Assembly: GCA_964574335.1 (NCBI GenBank)
Contig: CAZNNH010000001.1
Location: forward strand, 42,627-106,626
Direction: 5' to 3'
DNA length: 64,000 bases
Source of the DNA: CAZNNH01 sp964574335
GTDB lineage: Bacteria; Acidobacteriota; Vicinamibacteria; Fen-336
This document shows positions 17,094 through 24,534 of this stretch, in pieces (the stretch's first letter is position 1; each line of letters begins with the position of its first letter). The notes below the pieces were generated by a model, which was not told the DNA's origin, did no database searches, and saw nothing but the letters and a program-made list of their open reading frames with translations. The translations under genes were made by a program, and so were the position numbers.

Positions 17094-17701
17094 TCAATAG
17101 ACAAGTAGTGCGCCACGGGGCCATTCGCCCGTCCAGCCACAAGGGAAGCAGCCATTCTCGAACACCAACAGCAGCTCCAGGAAGAAACAGGCGCGATGCC
17201 CGGTGAACATGTAGCTGTTCGCCATGAGAGCGCCAAGCACGTCCCACCGGATCGAGTAGAGAACCGCGTCCTGAACGCCAAGGCGGCGCACCACGGGCTC
17301 CAGTGTCTCCGACAGGAGCGGCTCGAGCACCTGCGTCTTGTGCGCGGCAACGATCTCGTTCCACCGCCGATAGTCGTCACGCGCGGGGAGCGTGAGCCAG
17401 AGGGTGAGCTGGTTCTGAGCCTCGAGCTGAACGTTCTCTCAGTGAGCGCACCGGAGGACTGGACGGCGTCCCGCCAGGAGGCGAGTCGCTGGACGGGGAC
17501 CGAGAGATCCCAGCTCGCGTCTTTGCCGCATTGGGAGAGCCAGGGGGCTCTTCGGATTCGGCCAACGACGTCGCTCTCCTCCAGATCCAGCTTGGACACG
17601 TACCCCGGCGGGGGCGACGCCATCGCACGCAGCATCCCCGAGTTCAGATCGACATAGTGAACCTCGGGATCAGGCGTCTTCTTCTTCCGCCACCAGATCA
17701 T
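17094..17701 (-). pseudogene. Integron cassette 3: hypothetical protein broken by a 1-nt frameshift
   Basis: The N-terminal part (from ATG 17701, MIWWRKKKTPDPEVHYVD) reads well to about 17437 (SSGALTE). It then turns into low-complexity Ser/Arg/Thr sequence. One base earlier in phase, a sensible protein continues: VQLEAQNQLTLWLTLPARDD, then YRRWNEIVAAHKTQVLEPLL, and on to the TAG at 17094. Adding one base in the GAGAG run near 17435 restores a single protein of about 202 residues. A stop directly precedes the second part in its own frame. The cause is either a real mutation or a base-calling error. No family is recognised. Confidence 0.65.
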
Positions 17702-17716
17702 GCGGTATCTCCGTAC

Positions 17717-17816
17717 GCAGAACGCTGACGATCACTTTCGAGGTGCGCCTCGATGACGCGGGGCGTCACTGGGGACCGTCCACGCGATCTTCGTCTAGTG
17801 CATCGTCCTGGTCGTC
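17717..17816 (-). other. attC site between cassettes 2 and 3
   Basis: A 100-bp site. On the minus strand the left end reads GACGACC, AG, GACGATGCACT. The complement of the right end reads GCAGAAC, GCT, GACGATCACT. The L boxes match perfectly except for one extra G on the left arm, which is the extrahelical base expected in a folded attC. The right crossover box is GTTCTGC. The site overlaps the last 50 bp of the preceding cassette gene, which is common in integrons. Confidence 0.75.
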
Positions 17817-18353
17817 GGCTCGACTCCTCGTCGGAAGCGTTGCTTCAAGCCGAGCTCGCAAACGTGCTAGTTCTTGGAGGCACGCCTTCTTCTGGTCCTC
17901 CAGCGGGGGGTCCGCAACACCGGCAAGGGCCTCGAGGCGGCGGTCTACGAGGCCAAGGATGACATCGGTTGGACGATCATCCTCGATCTGCCCGAAGCCG
18001 TAACCCCCACAGGTGTGCTTCACGTCAAGAATGCCGCGCCGCACTAGCCCAAGAACGCCGGTTGGATTTCGGGGGAGAGCCTCCTGAACCGAGATGGCGA
18101 GGCCTTCCGCGGGGCCTGCGTCGGAAACCGGATAGAGCTCAGCAGCGATCTCAAGCCACTCCGGCCGACCAGTGGCTATGCCGTTGGCCAGCGCCTCCTC
18201 GGCCTCCGTATCGCTGAAGAGCTGCCGCAACGCCTCGCGGGCTCCCCGCTCCCTGATCAGCTTCCGCACCTGTGCCGCGTCGGCGCCTGTTCTTGACGGT
18301 GCCTGCCCGACGAGAAGAACGCCTGCCGCGACGAGGGCCCCTGCTACCGTCAT
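17766..18353 (-). CDS. Integron cassette 2: exported protein (195 aa)
   Basis: A signal peptide (TVAGALVAAGVLLVGQAPS) is followed by a mostly helical, charged mature protein with a glycine/cysteine patch CGGYGFGQ and an Asp-rich C-terminal tail. The start lies about 40 bp after the attC crossover of the previous site, with a purine-rich stretch upstream. No family is recognised. The exported location and orphan nature are usual for cassette products. The C-terminal tail is encoded within the following attC site. Confidence 0.6.
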   Translation of the reverse strand: MTVAGALVAAGVLLVGQAPSRTGADAAQVRKLIRERGAREALRQLFSDTEAEEALANGIATGRPEWLEIAAELYPVSDAGPAEGLAISVQEALPRNPTGVLGLVRRGILDVKHTCGGYGFGQIEDDRPTDVILGLVDRRLEALAGVADPPLEDQKKACLQELARLRARLEATLPTRSRADDQDDALDEDRVDGPQ

Positions 18354-18394
18354 GACCTAGAGCCTCTCAAGATGGCTCGCACTCTGCTTTGTCC

Positions 18395-18503
18395 GGCGAA
18401 CGCCGGCGATCAGCTGCCAGCTGCGAATAGATGAAGACTGCCGCCGAAGGGGTGCCTACCTTTGAATTCCCTGCAGATTGTCTGCTGCATCGCCTTGTTC
18501 GCC
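18395..18503 (-). other. attC site between cassettes 1 and 2 (best preserved)
   Basis: A 109-bp site with all attC parts. R'' is GGCGAAC and R' is GTTCGCC (perfect complements). L'' is GGCGATGCAGC and the complement of L' is GGCGATCAGC, so they pair except for one extra G, the extrahelical base that fixes strand choice. AA and GCC spacers separate the boxes, and a central region carries a short hairpin. The crossover box GTTCGCC is identical to the box beside the first cassette. The left part overlaps the end of the preceding gene. Confidence 0.85.
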
Positions 18504-18974
18504 TGCCCCTTGCCCTACGCCATCCCGTCTCATCCTGTTCCCCGCCCACCAACCCACGGCTACCGCCACGACTCCGATGCCGAAGTCGAGCCACACAACC
18601 CAGGTCCGTAGGATGAGGGTCCAGAACCACGAACTCCCCCAGGTGTAGGCATTGAAGAACGGCCCGCACTTCACCGCCGCTGGAAAGGCAGTCAGTGCGA
18701 CCGCTCCCGCTGCTGTCGCGAGCATCGAGCAGCCGGTCCTCCCGCAGACCAGCCCCGCTGCTAGCCACGCCATCCAGGAGATCACGACCATCGCGCTGTA
18801 GTTCCACCGGGCATCGTGCCCACTCTCTACGACGCCGAGCACTCCGGCAACGACGACCAACGCGACGGCCATCCACGCTGCGGCGAAGAACACCACGACT
18901 ACACGAGTGGCCTGGGTCGGCACCAAGTGCTCGATCCTCTTCCACCCCCTACGCGCTACGCCGTTTGACGTCAC
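18456..18974 (-). CDS. Integron cassette 1: four-helix membrane protein (172 aa)
   Basis: The first cassette after the presumed attI. Four hydrophobic helices are visible: VVVVFFAAAWMAVALVVVAG, then AMVVISWMAWLAAGLV, a third rich in Ala with a Cys, and a fourth at FGIGVVAVAVGWWAG. A basic, Gln-rich tail follows. No family is recognised. The ATG lies about 20 bp after the crossover site, so it is well placed to be driven by the cassette promoter. Its end is inside the best-preserved attC. Confidence 0.6.
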   Translation of the reverse strand: MTSNGVARRGWKRIEHLVPTQATRVVVVFFAAAWMAVALVVVAGVLGVVESGHDARWNYSAMVVISWMAWLAAGLVCGRTGCSMLATAAGAVALTAFPAAVKCGPFFNAYTWGSSWFWTLILRTWVVWLDFGIGVVAVAVGWWAGNRMRRDGVGQGAGEQGDAADNLQGIQR

Positions 18975-18989
18975 TAGGCCTCGTTGTCA

Positions 18990-18996
18990 GGCGAAC
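18990..18996 (-). other. attI-side crossover site GTTCGCC
   Basis: Between the intI stop and cassette 1 the minus strand has a single GTTCGCC followed by TGACAACG. The next cassette junction reads GTTCGCCGGACAAAGC, so the box and the first bases after it match. No second half or palindrome lies on the intI side, as expected of attI rather than attC. The site is at the 3' end of intI, whereas in class 1-3 and Vibrio integrons it lies at the 5' end. Confidence 0.65.
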
Positions 18997-19045
18997 AATT
19001 GGTAGGTCGCACCCAGAACCTCCGGTTCGGGGCGATATCGCCGCG

Positions 19046-19073
19046 AGGATAGCGAATATCTGCGTTCCGATAA
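19046..19073 (-). promoter_or_regulatory. Candidate cassette promoter (Pc-like)
   Basis: This AT-richer patch between intI and the crossover site carries TTATCG and TATCCT 16 nt apart, pointing into the cassettes about 50 bp before the crossover. The boxes match the sigma-70 consensus only partly. Position, not sequence strength, is the main argument. Confidence 0.3.
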
Positions 19074-19116
19074 AGGCGTTGTGGCCGCGGACGGGCGGGC
19101 GCGCTGCCGGTCGACA

Positions 19117-20112
19117 TCAGCCGAGGCTGTCCAGGGGGCTCCGGATCCGTCGCTTGATCGGGTTCATGATGTGGATGTAGATCATGGTGGTCCTGACATC
19201 CTTGTGACCGAGAAGCTCTTGGACGGTGCGGATGTCGTGGCCGTCTTCGAGCAGGTGGGTCGCGAGGCTGTGCCTCAGGCTATGGACCCTGCCCGGCTTG
19301 GGGATGCCCGAGGCGCGCATGGCGATCGCGAACTCGCGCTGCAGGAAGGACTTGTGTACGTGGTAGCGCTGACGTTGCCGGGTCTCAGGATCGAAGTGGA
19401 TCCGCGCGGCTGGGAATACCCACTGCCAGGGCCATTCACGGTGCGCCGACGGGTACTTCCGGCCCAGCGCATCCGGGAGGTACACGCTGCCGGCGGCCCG
19501 GCGCAAGTCGAGGTCGTGCCGGCGCTTGATCTCGGCGAGGTGCTTCCTGAGCGGTTCGAGCAGCGAGCGCGCGAAGAGGGTGCCGCGGTCCTTCTGACCC
19601 TTCCCGTTCCGCACCACGACTTCCGGCGTGGTGAAGTCCAGGTCCTGCACACGGAGGGCGCAGCACTCGATCAGGCGAAGGCCTGAGCCGTAGAGCAACG
19701 CCGACATCAATGCTGGCACTCCGTGGAGGTATGCCAGCACGGCCGACACCTCCTCACGGCTGAGGACCAAGGGAAGACGCTTCGGTCGCTTGGCCCGCGG
19801 CGTCGTCTCGAGCCCCTCGAGCTTCATCTCGAGGACCTCGCGGTAGAGGAACAGCAGCGCCGAGAAGGCCTGGCTCTGGGTCGAGGCGCTGACCTTCTTC
19901 CGAATGGCAAGGTGGGTCCGGAAGCCCCGGACCTGCGGGCCTCCCATCTCCTTGGGGTGCTTGACGCCATGGAAGAACATGTAGCGCTTGATCCAGCCGA
20001 CGTAGGCCTTTTCGGTGCTGGGGCTCTAGTGGCGGGTGGGGAGGGCCTGGCGGACGCGGTCCAGCAGGCGTGGGGCCGAAGGGCGATGTTGTGGCGTGTC
20101 GGCAGAGCACAT
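19117..20112 (-). pseudogene. intI: Integron integrase IntI with an amber codon at position 29, oriented with its cassettes
   Basis: A tyrosine recombinase that would recombine attC and attI sites. The IntI-specific insert is clear (LPDALGRKYPSAHREW, then WQWVFPA), as are the catalytic residues: Arg in YGSGLRLIE, HSLRH, GH in LLGHKDV and Tyr in TTMIYIH. The gene starts at ATG 20112 behind GGAGGTGA. After 28 codons a TAG (20026-20028) interrupts the conserved 'RH-Y-SPSTEKAYVGWIKRY' region where family members have Tyr, so a TAC-to-TAG change fits. Translation could restart at ATG 19980, but that would drop part of the DNA-binding N-terminus. With the stop counted, length is 331 codons, normal for IntI. 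Cassettes lie at its 3' end. Confidence 0.88.
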
Positions 20113-20400
20113 GCTCACCTCCAGGGCTCGGCAACGGCCTTGACACCGCCGGGGAGAGAGTAGGCGGGGGCGTCTTCAGAGGACGGTACTCGAGGGGGGT
20201 GCCTGGGCGGGTCCGGTGGTTCACGGTTTCCAGACCGGGCTCGTGGGATGCCCGGAGCGGGGCCACGACGGCCTCGGCACTTGGCGGGGCTGGAGATCCG
20301 GTCGCCCGAGGTGGCGTGGGAAACCCGGCCTGTAAACGCCACACCCGTTGGGACGGCTACGCACTCGAGAGGCCGAAGCGGCCTCCAGGAGGAGCCAGAC
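20113..20400. other. Intergenic region between intI and the sigma-factor operon
   Basis: This is the divergent space between intI and an exported-protein gene. It holds the intI ribosome site near 20113-20120 (minus strand) and, at 20369-20385, a hairpin GAGGCC-GAAGC-GGCCTC directly before AGGAGGAG of the plus-strand gene. I see no attC or attI box here, which supports placing the integron entirely on the 3' side of intI. Confidence 0.5.
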
Positions 20401-20898
20401 ATGAGAAACGTCGCCCTGATGCTGGGAGCCACCCTCGGCCTCAGCCTTCTTGTCACCCCGGCCCCCGCCGCTGAGGTGCCCGCGGCCGTCGCCGAGAACC
20501 TGAACCGCGCGACCGAGCTACTGCTCGGCGAGCACCCGACGGAGTCGCAGCTTCAGCAGGGGTTCCTGCACCTGCTCGACGCCGTGCCCCTCGTCGTCCC
20601 CCAGGGGACGACAGCCCCCGAATGGCTGTCGAAGCTGGGCGAGGCTCAGGCTCTTGTTGAGAAGGGCTCGCCGGTCGAGCCACGAGCGGTGGCGCTGCTG
20701 AACGACTGCTACCGCGAGACCCATGGCGGCGAGGGGTTCCGGATGCCGCCGTCGGTTGACTCGATCGTCGATGCGCGAGAGCAGATCCGGCTCTGGCTCG
20801 GTTCGGTGCCCGGGCTGGTGACGGCCGGTGACGGCGACGAGGCGGCGCGGCGCCTGCTCGAGGCGGCCGCCGCGATCGTGACGCCGATGGAGCGGTGA
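20401..20898 (+). CDS. Exported hypothetical protein upstream of an ECF sigma factor
   Basis: A 165-residue protein with a clear signal peptide (VALMLGATLGLSLLVTPAPAAE). The mature part is helical, with a repeating Leu/Ala pattern (LNRATELLLGEHPTESQLQ) and RMPPSVDSIVDAREQIRLWL. The start at ATG 20401 is fixed by AGGAGGAG 6 nt upstream. No family is recognised. It leads a four-gene operon with a sigma factor, a one-helix protein and a membrane protein, so it may be the periplasmic sensor or target of that system. Confidence 0.7.
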   Translation: MRNVALMLGATLGLSLLVTPAPAAEVPAAVAENLNRATELLLGEHPTESQLQQGFLHLLDAVPLVVPQGTTAPEWLSKLGEAQALVEKGSPVEPRAVALLNDCYRETHGGEGFRMPPSVDSIVDAREQIRLWLGSVPGLVTAGDGDEAARRLLEAAAAIVTPMER

Positions 20899-20910
20899 CG
20901 TCGGGCGCCG

Positions 20911-21498
20911 ATGGTCGTAGCATGGCGGCACGAGGCAGCCGGGACGCTGCGGGTGGCCGACACGAGATCCTTCGATCGGGAGGCGGAGTTCGAGCGGCTC
21001 GTGCTGCCGCTCAAGGACCGGATGATGCGTACCGTGTGGCGTGTGACCCGTGACCCGGAGCTGGCGGAGGACGCCTTCCAGGAAGCGCTGCTGACCACCT
21101 GGCGGAAGCTCCCCCAGGTCGCCGCCCACCCGAATCCGCCAGCGCTGGTGCTGCGTCTGTGCCTGGACGCAGCCGTCGATCAGCTTCGCGCACGCCGCCG
21201 TCGGCGCCGCTTCTCGACGCCCCTCGAGAAGGAGGGCGTCGACGGCGGGGCGCTCTCGCCCGAGCGCGCTGCCGAGCGGGCCGAGCACACCGCCCTGGTC
21301 TTGGACGCGCTGGGGCGCCTTCAGGGGCGGCAGGCCAGCGCGCTGCTGCTCCGCGCCGTTCACGAGGAGCCCTACGCCACGATCGCCGAGGCCCTCGGCT
21401 GCAGCGAGCCGACGGCCCGCGTCCACGTGTTGCGTGCCCGCCAGAAGCTGCGACGCTGGCTCGCGCCGCTGGGCCTGCTGCGCGCCAAGGAGACGTGA
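20911..21498 (+). CDS. ECF-type RNA polymerase sigma factor
   Basis: A sigma-70 family protein of about 195 residues that would direct RNA polymerase to a small regulon. Region 2 is visible (LVLPLKDRMMRTVWRVTRDP, then ELAEDAFQEALLTTWRKLP), followed by an arginine-rich linker and region 4 with a helix-turn-helix (EEPYATIAEALGCSEPTARV). Its stop is one base before the ATG of the next gene, so the two are coupled. The exact start is uncertain because several Met/GTG codons lie before region 2. Confidence 0.85.
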   Translation: MVVAWRHEAAGTLRVADTRSFDREAEFERLVLPLKDRMMRTVWRVTRDPELAEDAFQEALLTTWRKLPQVAAHPNPPALVLRLCLDAAVDQLRARRRRRRFSTPLEKEGVDGGALSPERAAERAEHTALVLDALGRLQGRQASALLLRAVHEEPYATIAEALGCSEPTARVHVLRARQKLRRWLAPLGLLRAKET

Positions 21499-21499
21499 C

Positions 21500-22120
21500 A
21501 TGAGCCGACCCGAGCGTCCTCTGGACCCCGACAGCCGGGCCGACCGGTTGCTGCGCGAGAGCCTGCCCGATGACTTGCCCGCGGATCTCGAGGCCCGGCT
21601 GGCGGAGAGGCTGCAGGCCTTCGTGCTCTCGAAGCGCCAGACGCGGTCGCACGAGAGCCGGCTCCGGGTGCTGGTCCCGCGGCCCTACGCGCGCGGGGCG
21701 CTGGCCGTAGCGGCAACGCTGCTGCTGGCCTGGGGTCTGGGGCTGCAGGCCGCCGCCGCTCCCGGCGCGGCCGACCAGCCAGTCCGGCGCATCAACCTCA
21801 CGGTTTCGCTGTTCCGGGTGCTGCAGGGCGTCTCATCGCTCCCATGCGCGGGCATGCGCGACAGGGCGCTCGACTCGCCGGCCGCGCTGGCCGACGCCGT
21901 CTACCGACGATGGGTGCCCGAGGGCACCCGAACCGGGCCCCCGCGAACGCTGGTGGCCACCTATCGGTCGACCGATCCGGCCACCGTGTACGAGCTCGTC
22001 CTCGACGACGCCACGCTGCTGCCGCTCCAGGTGCGCAGGCGCGGGGGGTCGGCGCCGGCGGGCCAGGCCACATGCTCCTGGTCGGTGCTGGGAGCGACTG
22101 ACGGAGGTGAGCCACGATGA
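21500..22120 (+). CDS. Putative anti-sigma factor with one membrane helix
   Basis: About 206 residues. A cytoplasmic N-terminal part (RADRLLRESLPDDLPADLEA) is followed by one hydrophobic helix near residue 60 (ALAVAATLLLAWGLGLQAAAA) and an extracytoplasmic domain with two Cys (SSLPCAGMRD; QATCSWSV). No zinc-binding HxxxCxxC motif is seen. The anti-sigma role rests on its position directly after the sigma gene and its one-helix topology, not on a recognised domain. The stop overlaps the ATG of the next gene (ATGA). Confidence 0.6.
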   Translation: MSRPERPLDPDSRADRLLRESLPDDLPADLEARLAERLQAFVLSKRQTRSHESRLRVLVPRPYARGALAVAATLLLAWGLGLQAAAAPGAADQPVRRINLTVSLFRVLQGVSSLPCAGMRDRALDSPAALADAVYRRWVPEGTRTGPPRTLVATYRSTDPATVYELVLDDATLLPLQVRRRGGSAPAGQATCSWSVLGATDGGEPR

Positions 22121-23055
22121 CGGCGGAGACCCGCCTGTCCCCGATGGGGCCTGCCGCACGGGGCCGCGAGGCGCTGCTCCTCGTTCTCTGGACCGCCGCC
22201 GCAACCGGATCCCCGTTCGCGCCGGCCCTGGCGAGCGGCCTCCTGCTGGTCCTGCTCGGCGTCCTGCTGCTCGCGCTGCTGCCCTCCGCCGGTGCGGTGC
22301 GCGTCACCCTCGGCGCTCGGAGCGCGTGGGAGAACGTCTCCCGCCTCTCGTGGACCACGGGCGTGGTGGCCGCGTTCGTCCTCGTCGTGCGCGCGCTCGG
22401 GCTCTCCGGCGGCGGGATCGAGGCCATCGCCACCGGCATGGCGCTGGCTTTCGTCCCCGCGTTGGCGGGGCTCGCGCTGGCGGGACTCTCGATCGCGGTC
22501 GCCTTCCGGCTACCGTCGCCCTCCGACCCGCCGCCGCCCGGGGCAGCCCCGGCTGCCTGGCCCGCCTGGCTCGGTCGGCTGCTCTTCCTCTGGCTGGTCG
22601 CCTGTGCCGCGCTCCTCCCTCGCCTCGGCCACGACAAGGTGCCGTTCGAGCCGCGGGAGTGGCTGCTCCACGGGCCGGCCCTGCTCTCCCTGGCGGGAGC
22701 GACCCTGGCCCTTCTGCTCCTGTTCGGGCGCGCCTGGAGGCGGCTCGCACCGGTCGCCCTGGCGCTGGCCGGGGCCCTGGCGGGGCTGGTCGGCCTGGTC
22801 CAGGCCCTCCTGGGCATGGCCCACGTGAGCATCGCCCAGGTGACGGCGGGGACCCAGTCGATCACCACGGCCTGCTTCGTCTCGCTCGTGGCACTGGCCC
22901 TGCTGTCGGTCTCGCCTTCGGAGACGGACGGCGCTCGGGGCAACGGGGCGCGGACGGCCGTCAACGTCGCCCACGCACTGTTTCCGCTGGTCTGCTTGCT
23001 CCTGCTGGCGGTCCAGGTCATCATCATCATCACGCCGATGACGGTCCCGCTCTAG
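22117..23055 (+). CDS. Polytopic membrane protein of the sigma-factor operon
   Basis: A 312-residue protein with eight or so hydrophobic helices rich in Leu, Ala and Val, and short loops. One loop is proline-rich (SPSDPPPPGAAP). It ends in VQVIIIITPMTVPL. No transporter motif is recognised. The start overlaps the upstream stop by 4 bp, so it is coupled to the putative anti-sigma gene and probably works with it in the membrane. Confidence 0.6.
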   Translation: MTAETRLSPMGPAARGREALLLVLWTAAATGSPFAPALASGLLLVLLGVLLLALLPSAGAVRVTLGARSAWENVSRLSWTTGVVAAFVLVVRALGLSGGGIEAIATGMALAFVPALAGLALAGLSIAVAFRLPSPSDPPPPGAAPAAWPAWLGRLLFLWLVACAALLPRLGHDKVPFEPREWLLHGPALLSLAGATLALLLLFGRAWRRLAPVALALAGALAGLVGLVQALLGMAHVSIAQVTAGTQSITTACFVSLVALALLSVSPSETDGARGNGARTAVNVAHALFPLVCLLLLAVQVIIIITPMTVPL

Positions 23056-23186
23056 CCTGCGGCGCCCGCGACGCCCTGGAAGGCCGGTGCCTGCTCATCC
23101 CACAGCGCAGACGTCGTCTGCTTGATCGGACCCGCCCGCAGGAGACCCGCGCCTTGGCGGCCTGATGCTCTCTTTCGATCGCATCC

Positions 23187-23714
23187 TCAGGCCAGAGAAG
23201 GGCCCGAATCCGGGAAGGACTTCGCGTACCAGGCCAGGTAGTCGTGGGCCCAGGCCGTCCACTCGCGCACGTCTCGGTTCGGATCGAGATCCGCCGGCGA
23301 CAACGCATGAACGCGTCTGCGATAGTGAGGCACCCACCGCATGATGGCCAGGACAACCCGGAACATGAATCGAATGAGGCGGACTTCACGGGCCGAAATC
23401 GTAGGTGCCCCGGCGGCCAGTGCGCGTTCCACGTAGAGCTTCGCCGTGTGGGGATCTCCCGTAGTGACGCAGGCTCGCGCCATGGTTCGAAGTGCCAGGA
23501 AGTCATCAGGCGCGGCCGCGACAGCCTTCATTGCTGTCGCGAGAGCCTGACTCTGTTGACCCTGCCGCTCCTGGCACTGGGCCAGCATCGAGAGAGCGAA
23601 GGCTCGCGCCGGGTCGTGTGCCGCCACCTGCTGGTAGCAGTCGGCGGCGCCGGCGTAGTCGCCGCACCCGAACCGCCGCGCGGCCTCGGCGTTCAGGCGC
23701 ATGAAGTGCAGCAC
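23187..23714 (-). CDS. TPR-domain protein (175 aa)
   Basis: A soluble protein with two or three tetratricopeptide-like helix pairs (GDYAGAADCYQQVAAHDPAR; ALSMLAQCQERQGQQSQALA; TMARACVTTGDPHTAKLYVE). A C-terminal segment rich in Trp and Tyr follows (EWTAWAHDYLAWYAKSFP). TPRs mediate protein-protein contact, but nothing shows the partner. It stands alone between the sigma operon and a toxin-antitoxin pair. Confidence 0.65.
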   Translation of the reverse strand: MLHFMRLNAEAARRFGCGDYAGAADCYQQVAAHDPARAFALSMLAQCQERQGQQSQALATAMKAVAAAPDDFLALRTMARACVTTGDPHTAKLYVERALAAGAPTISAREVRLIRFMFRVVLAIMRWVPHYRRRVHALSPADLDPNRDVREWTAWAHDYLAWYAKSFPDSGPSLA

Positions 23715-23834
23715 CGGGTGCGCCCCCCTTGGCTCATCGAGGGCTCAGACTGAAGTGCGCCGAGCGCTCCGCTCCGAGGACGACTGCGCCCGCTCCTTCA
23801 CGACGCGCCCACTGCAGAGCCTGGAGCCAGTCGG

Positions 23835-24071
23835 TCACAGAGCGAGGTCCTCCAGCCGGGTCCCTCGACCCGCACGGATGGCCTCTCGCGCCTGGCGGAT
23901 CTGGCGCAGGAACTCCGGATGGTTCTCGAGCCGGTACTCGAACCAGTCCTCCTCCGACCGGAACCCGATCAGGACTCCAGCGGGCCGGCCGTGTCGGGTG
24001 ATCACGATCTCCTCGCCGGCGGCCAGCTTCAGGTACCGCGAGAAATCATCCTTCATCTTCGCCAGCGCCAC
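23835..24071 (-). CDS. Phd/YefM-type antitoxin
   Basis: About 78 residues with the Phd/YefM pattern: short N-terminal strand, helix KMKDDFSRYLKLAAGEE, then IVITRHGRPAGVLIGF, and a C-terminal toxin-binding helix. The GTG at 24071 is preferred because it keeps the N-terminal strand typical of the family; ATG 24056 is the alternative. Its 5' end overlaps the 3' end of the toxin gene, so the two are co-translated. The order toxin then antitoxin is the reverse of the usual relBE/phd-doc order but is known in higBA-type loci. Confidence 0.75.
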   Translation of the reverse strand: MALAKMKDDFSRYLKLAAGEEIVITRHGRPAGVLIGFRSEEDWFEYRLENHPEFLRQIRQAREAIRAGRGTRLEDLAL

Positions 24072-24369
24072 CCGGCGTGGCTGGGATGCCCTCTTGCGCG
24101 AGCCAGGCGTTGGCCTGCTCTTTGGTGACGATGGCGAGGACTTCGACCGTCGTTTCTGTGACGTCATAGAACACCCTGATCTCATTGACCCGGAGCCGAT
24201 ACTGGGGCCGGTCCAGACCGCGCAGGCGCTTGATGCGGCTCCGGCTCAGCTTGGACGGCTCGTGCCGCAGATACAGGTCGATGGCATCCCGGACGCCTCG
24301 CCGGGACTCCGGCCGAACGGCCCTCAGGCCCTCGGCGGCCTGAGGCGCCAGGACGATCTCGAACCGCAT
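24046..24369 (-). CDS. RelE/ParE-family toxin
   Basis: A 107-residue protein of the RelE/ParE fold. MRFEIVLAPQAAEGLRAV and RRGVRDAIDLYL are the N-terminal strand and helix. The core strands are in RIKRLRGLDRPQYRLRVNEIRVFYDVTE and VEVLAIVTKEQA, the classic 'yRlRvge.RviYdv' pattern. RelE members cut ribosome-bound mRNA and ParE members poison gyrase; the sequence does not decide between them. The last residues are encoded over the start of the antitoxin gene. Confidence 0.82.
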   Translation of the reverse strand: MRFEIVLAPQAAEGLRAVRPESRRGVRDAIDLYLRHEPSKLSRSRIKRLRGLDRPQYRLRVNEIRVFYDVTETTVEVLAIVTKEQANAWLAQEGIPATPGGAGEDEG

Positions 24370-24534
24370 CTGGCCAGATTATAGCCAGAATGAGGCCGAT
24401 CCGTCTGAGGGTGATTGGCGGCCTTTGAGGGCAGCGACGTTCCGAGTCGTGTCGCGACGGGGATCCCGTTGTCTGCGATCGGATGAGGCAGGACCGTCGC
24501 GGTGGGAGACCGGACGGCTATACTGCCCTGGCCC

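Noticed and set aside
19117..20112. Phage or XerC/D-type recombinase
   Set aside because: The extra domain with LPDALGRKYPSAHREW before WQWVFPA is specific to IntI, and attC-type sites lie next to it. No att-tRNA or phage genes are seen.
21500..22120. Zinc-finger (ZAS) anti-sigma factor
   Set aside because: No HxxxCxxC motif is present. I keep only a positional anti-sigma proposal.
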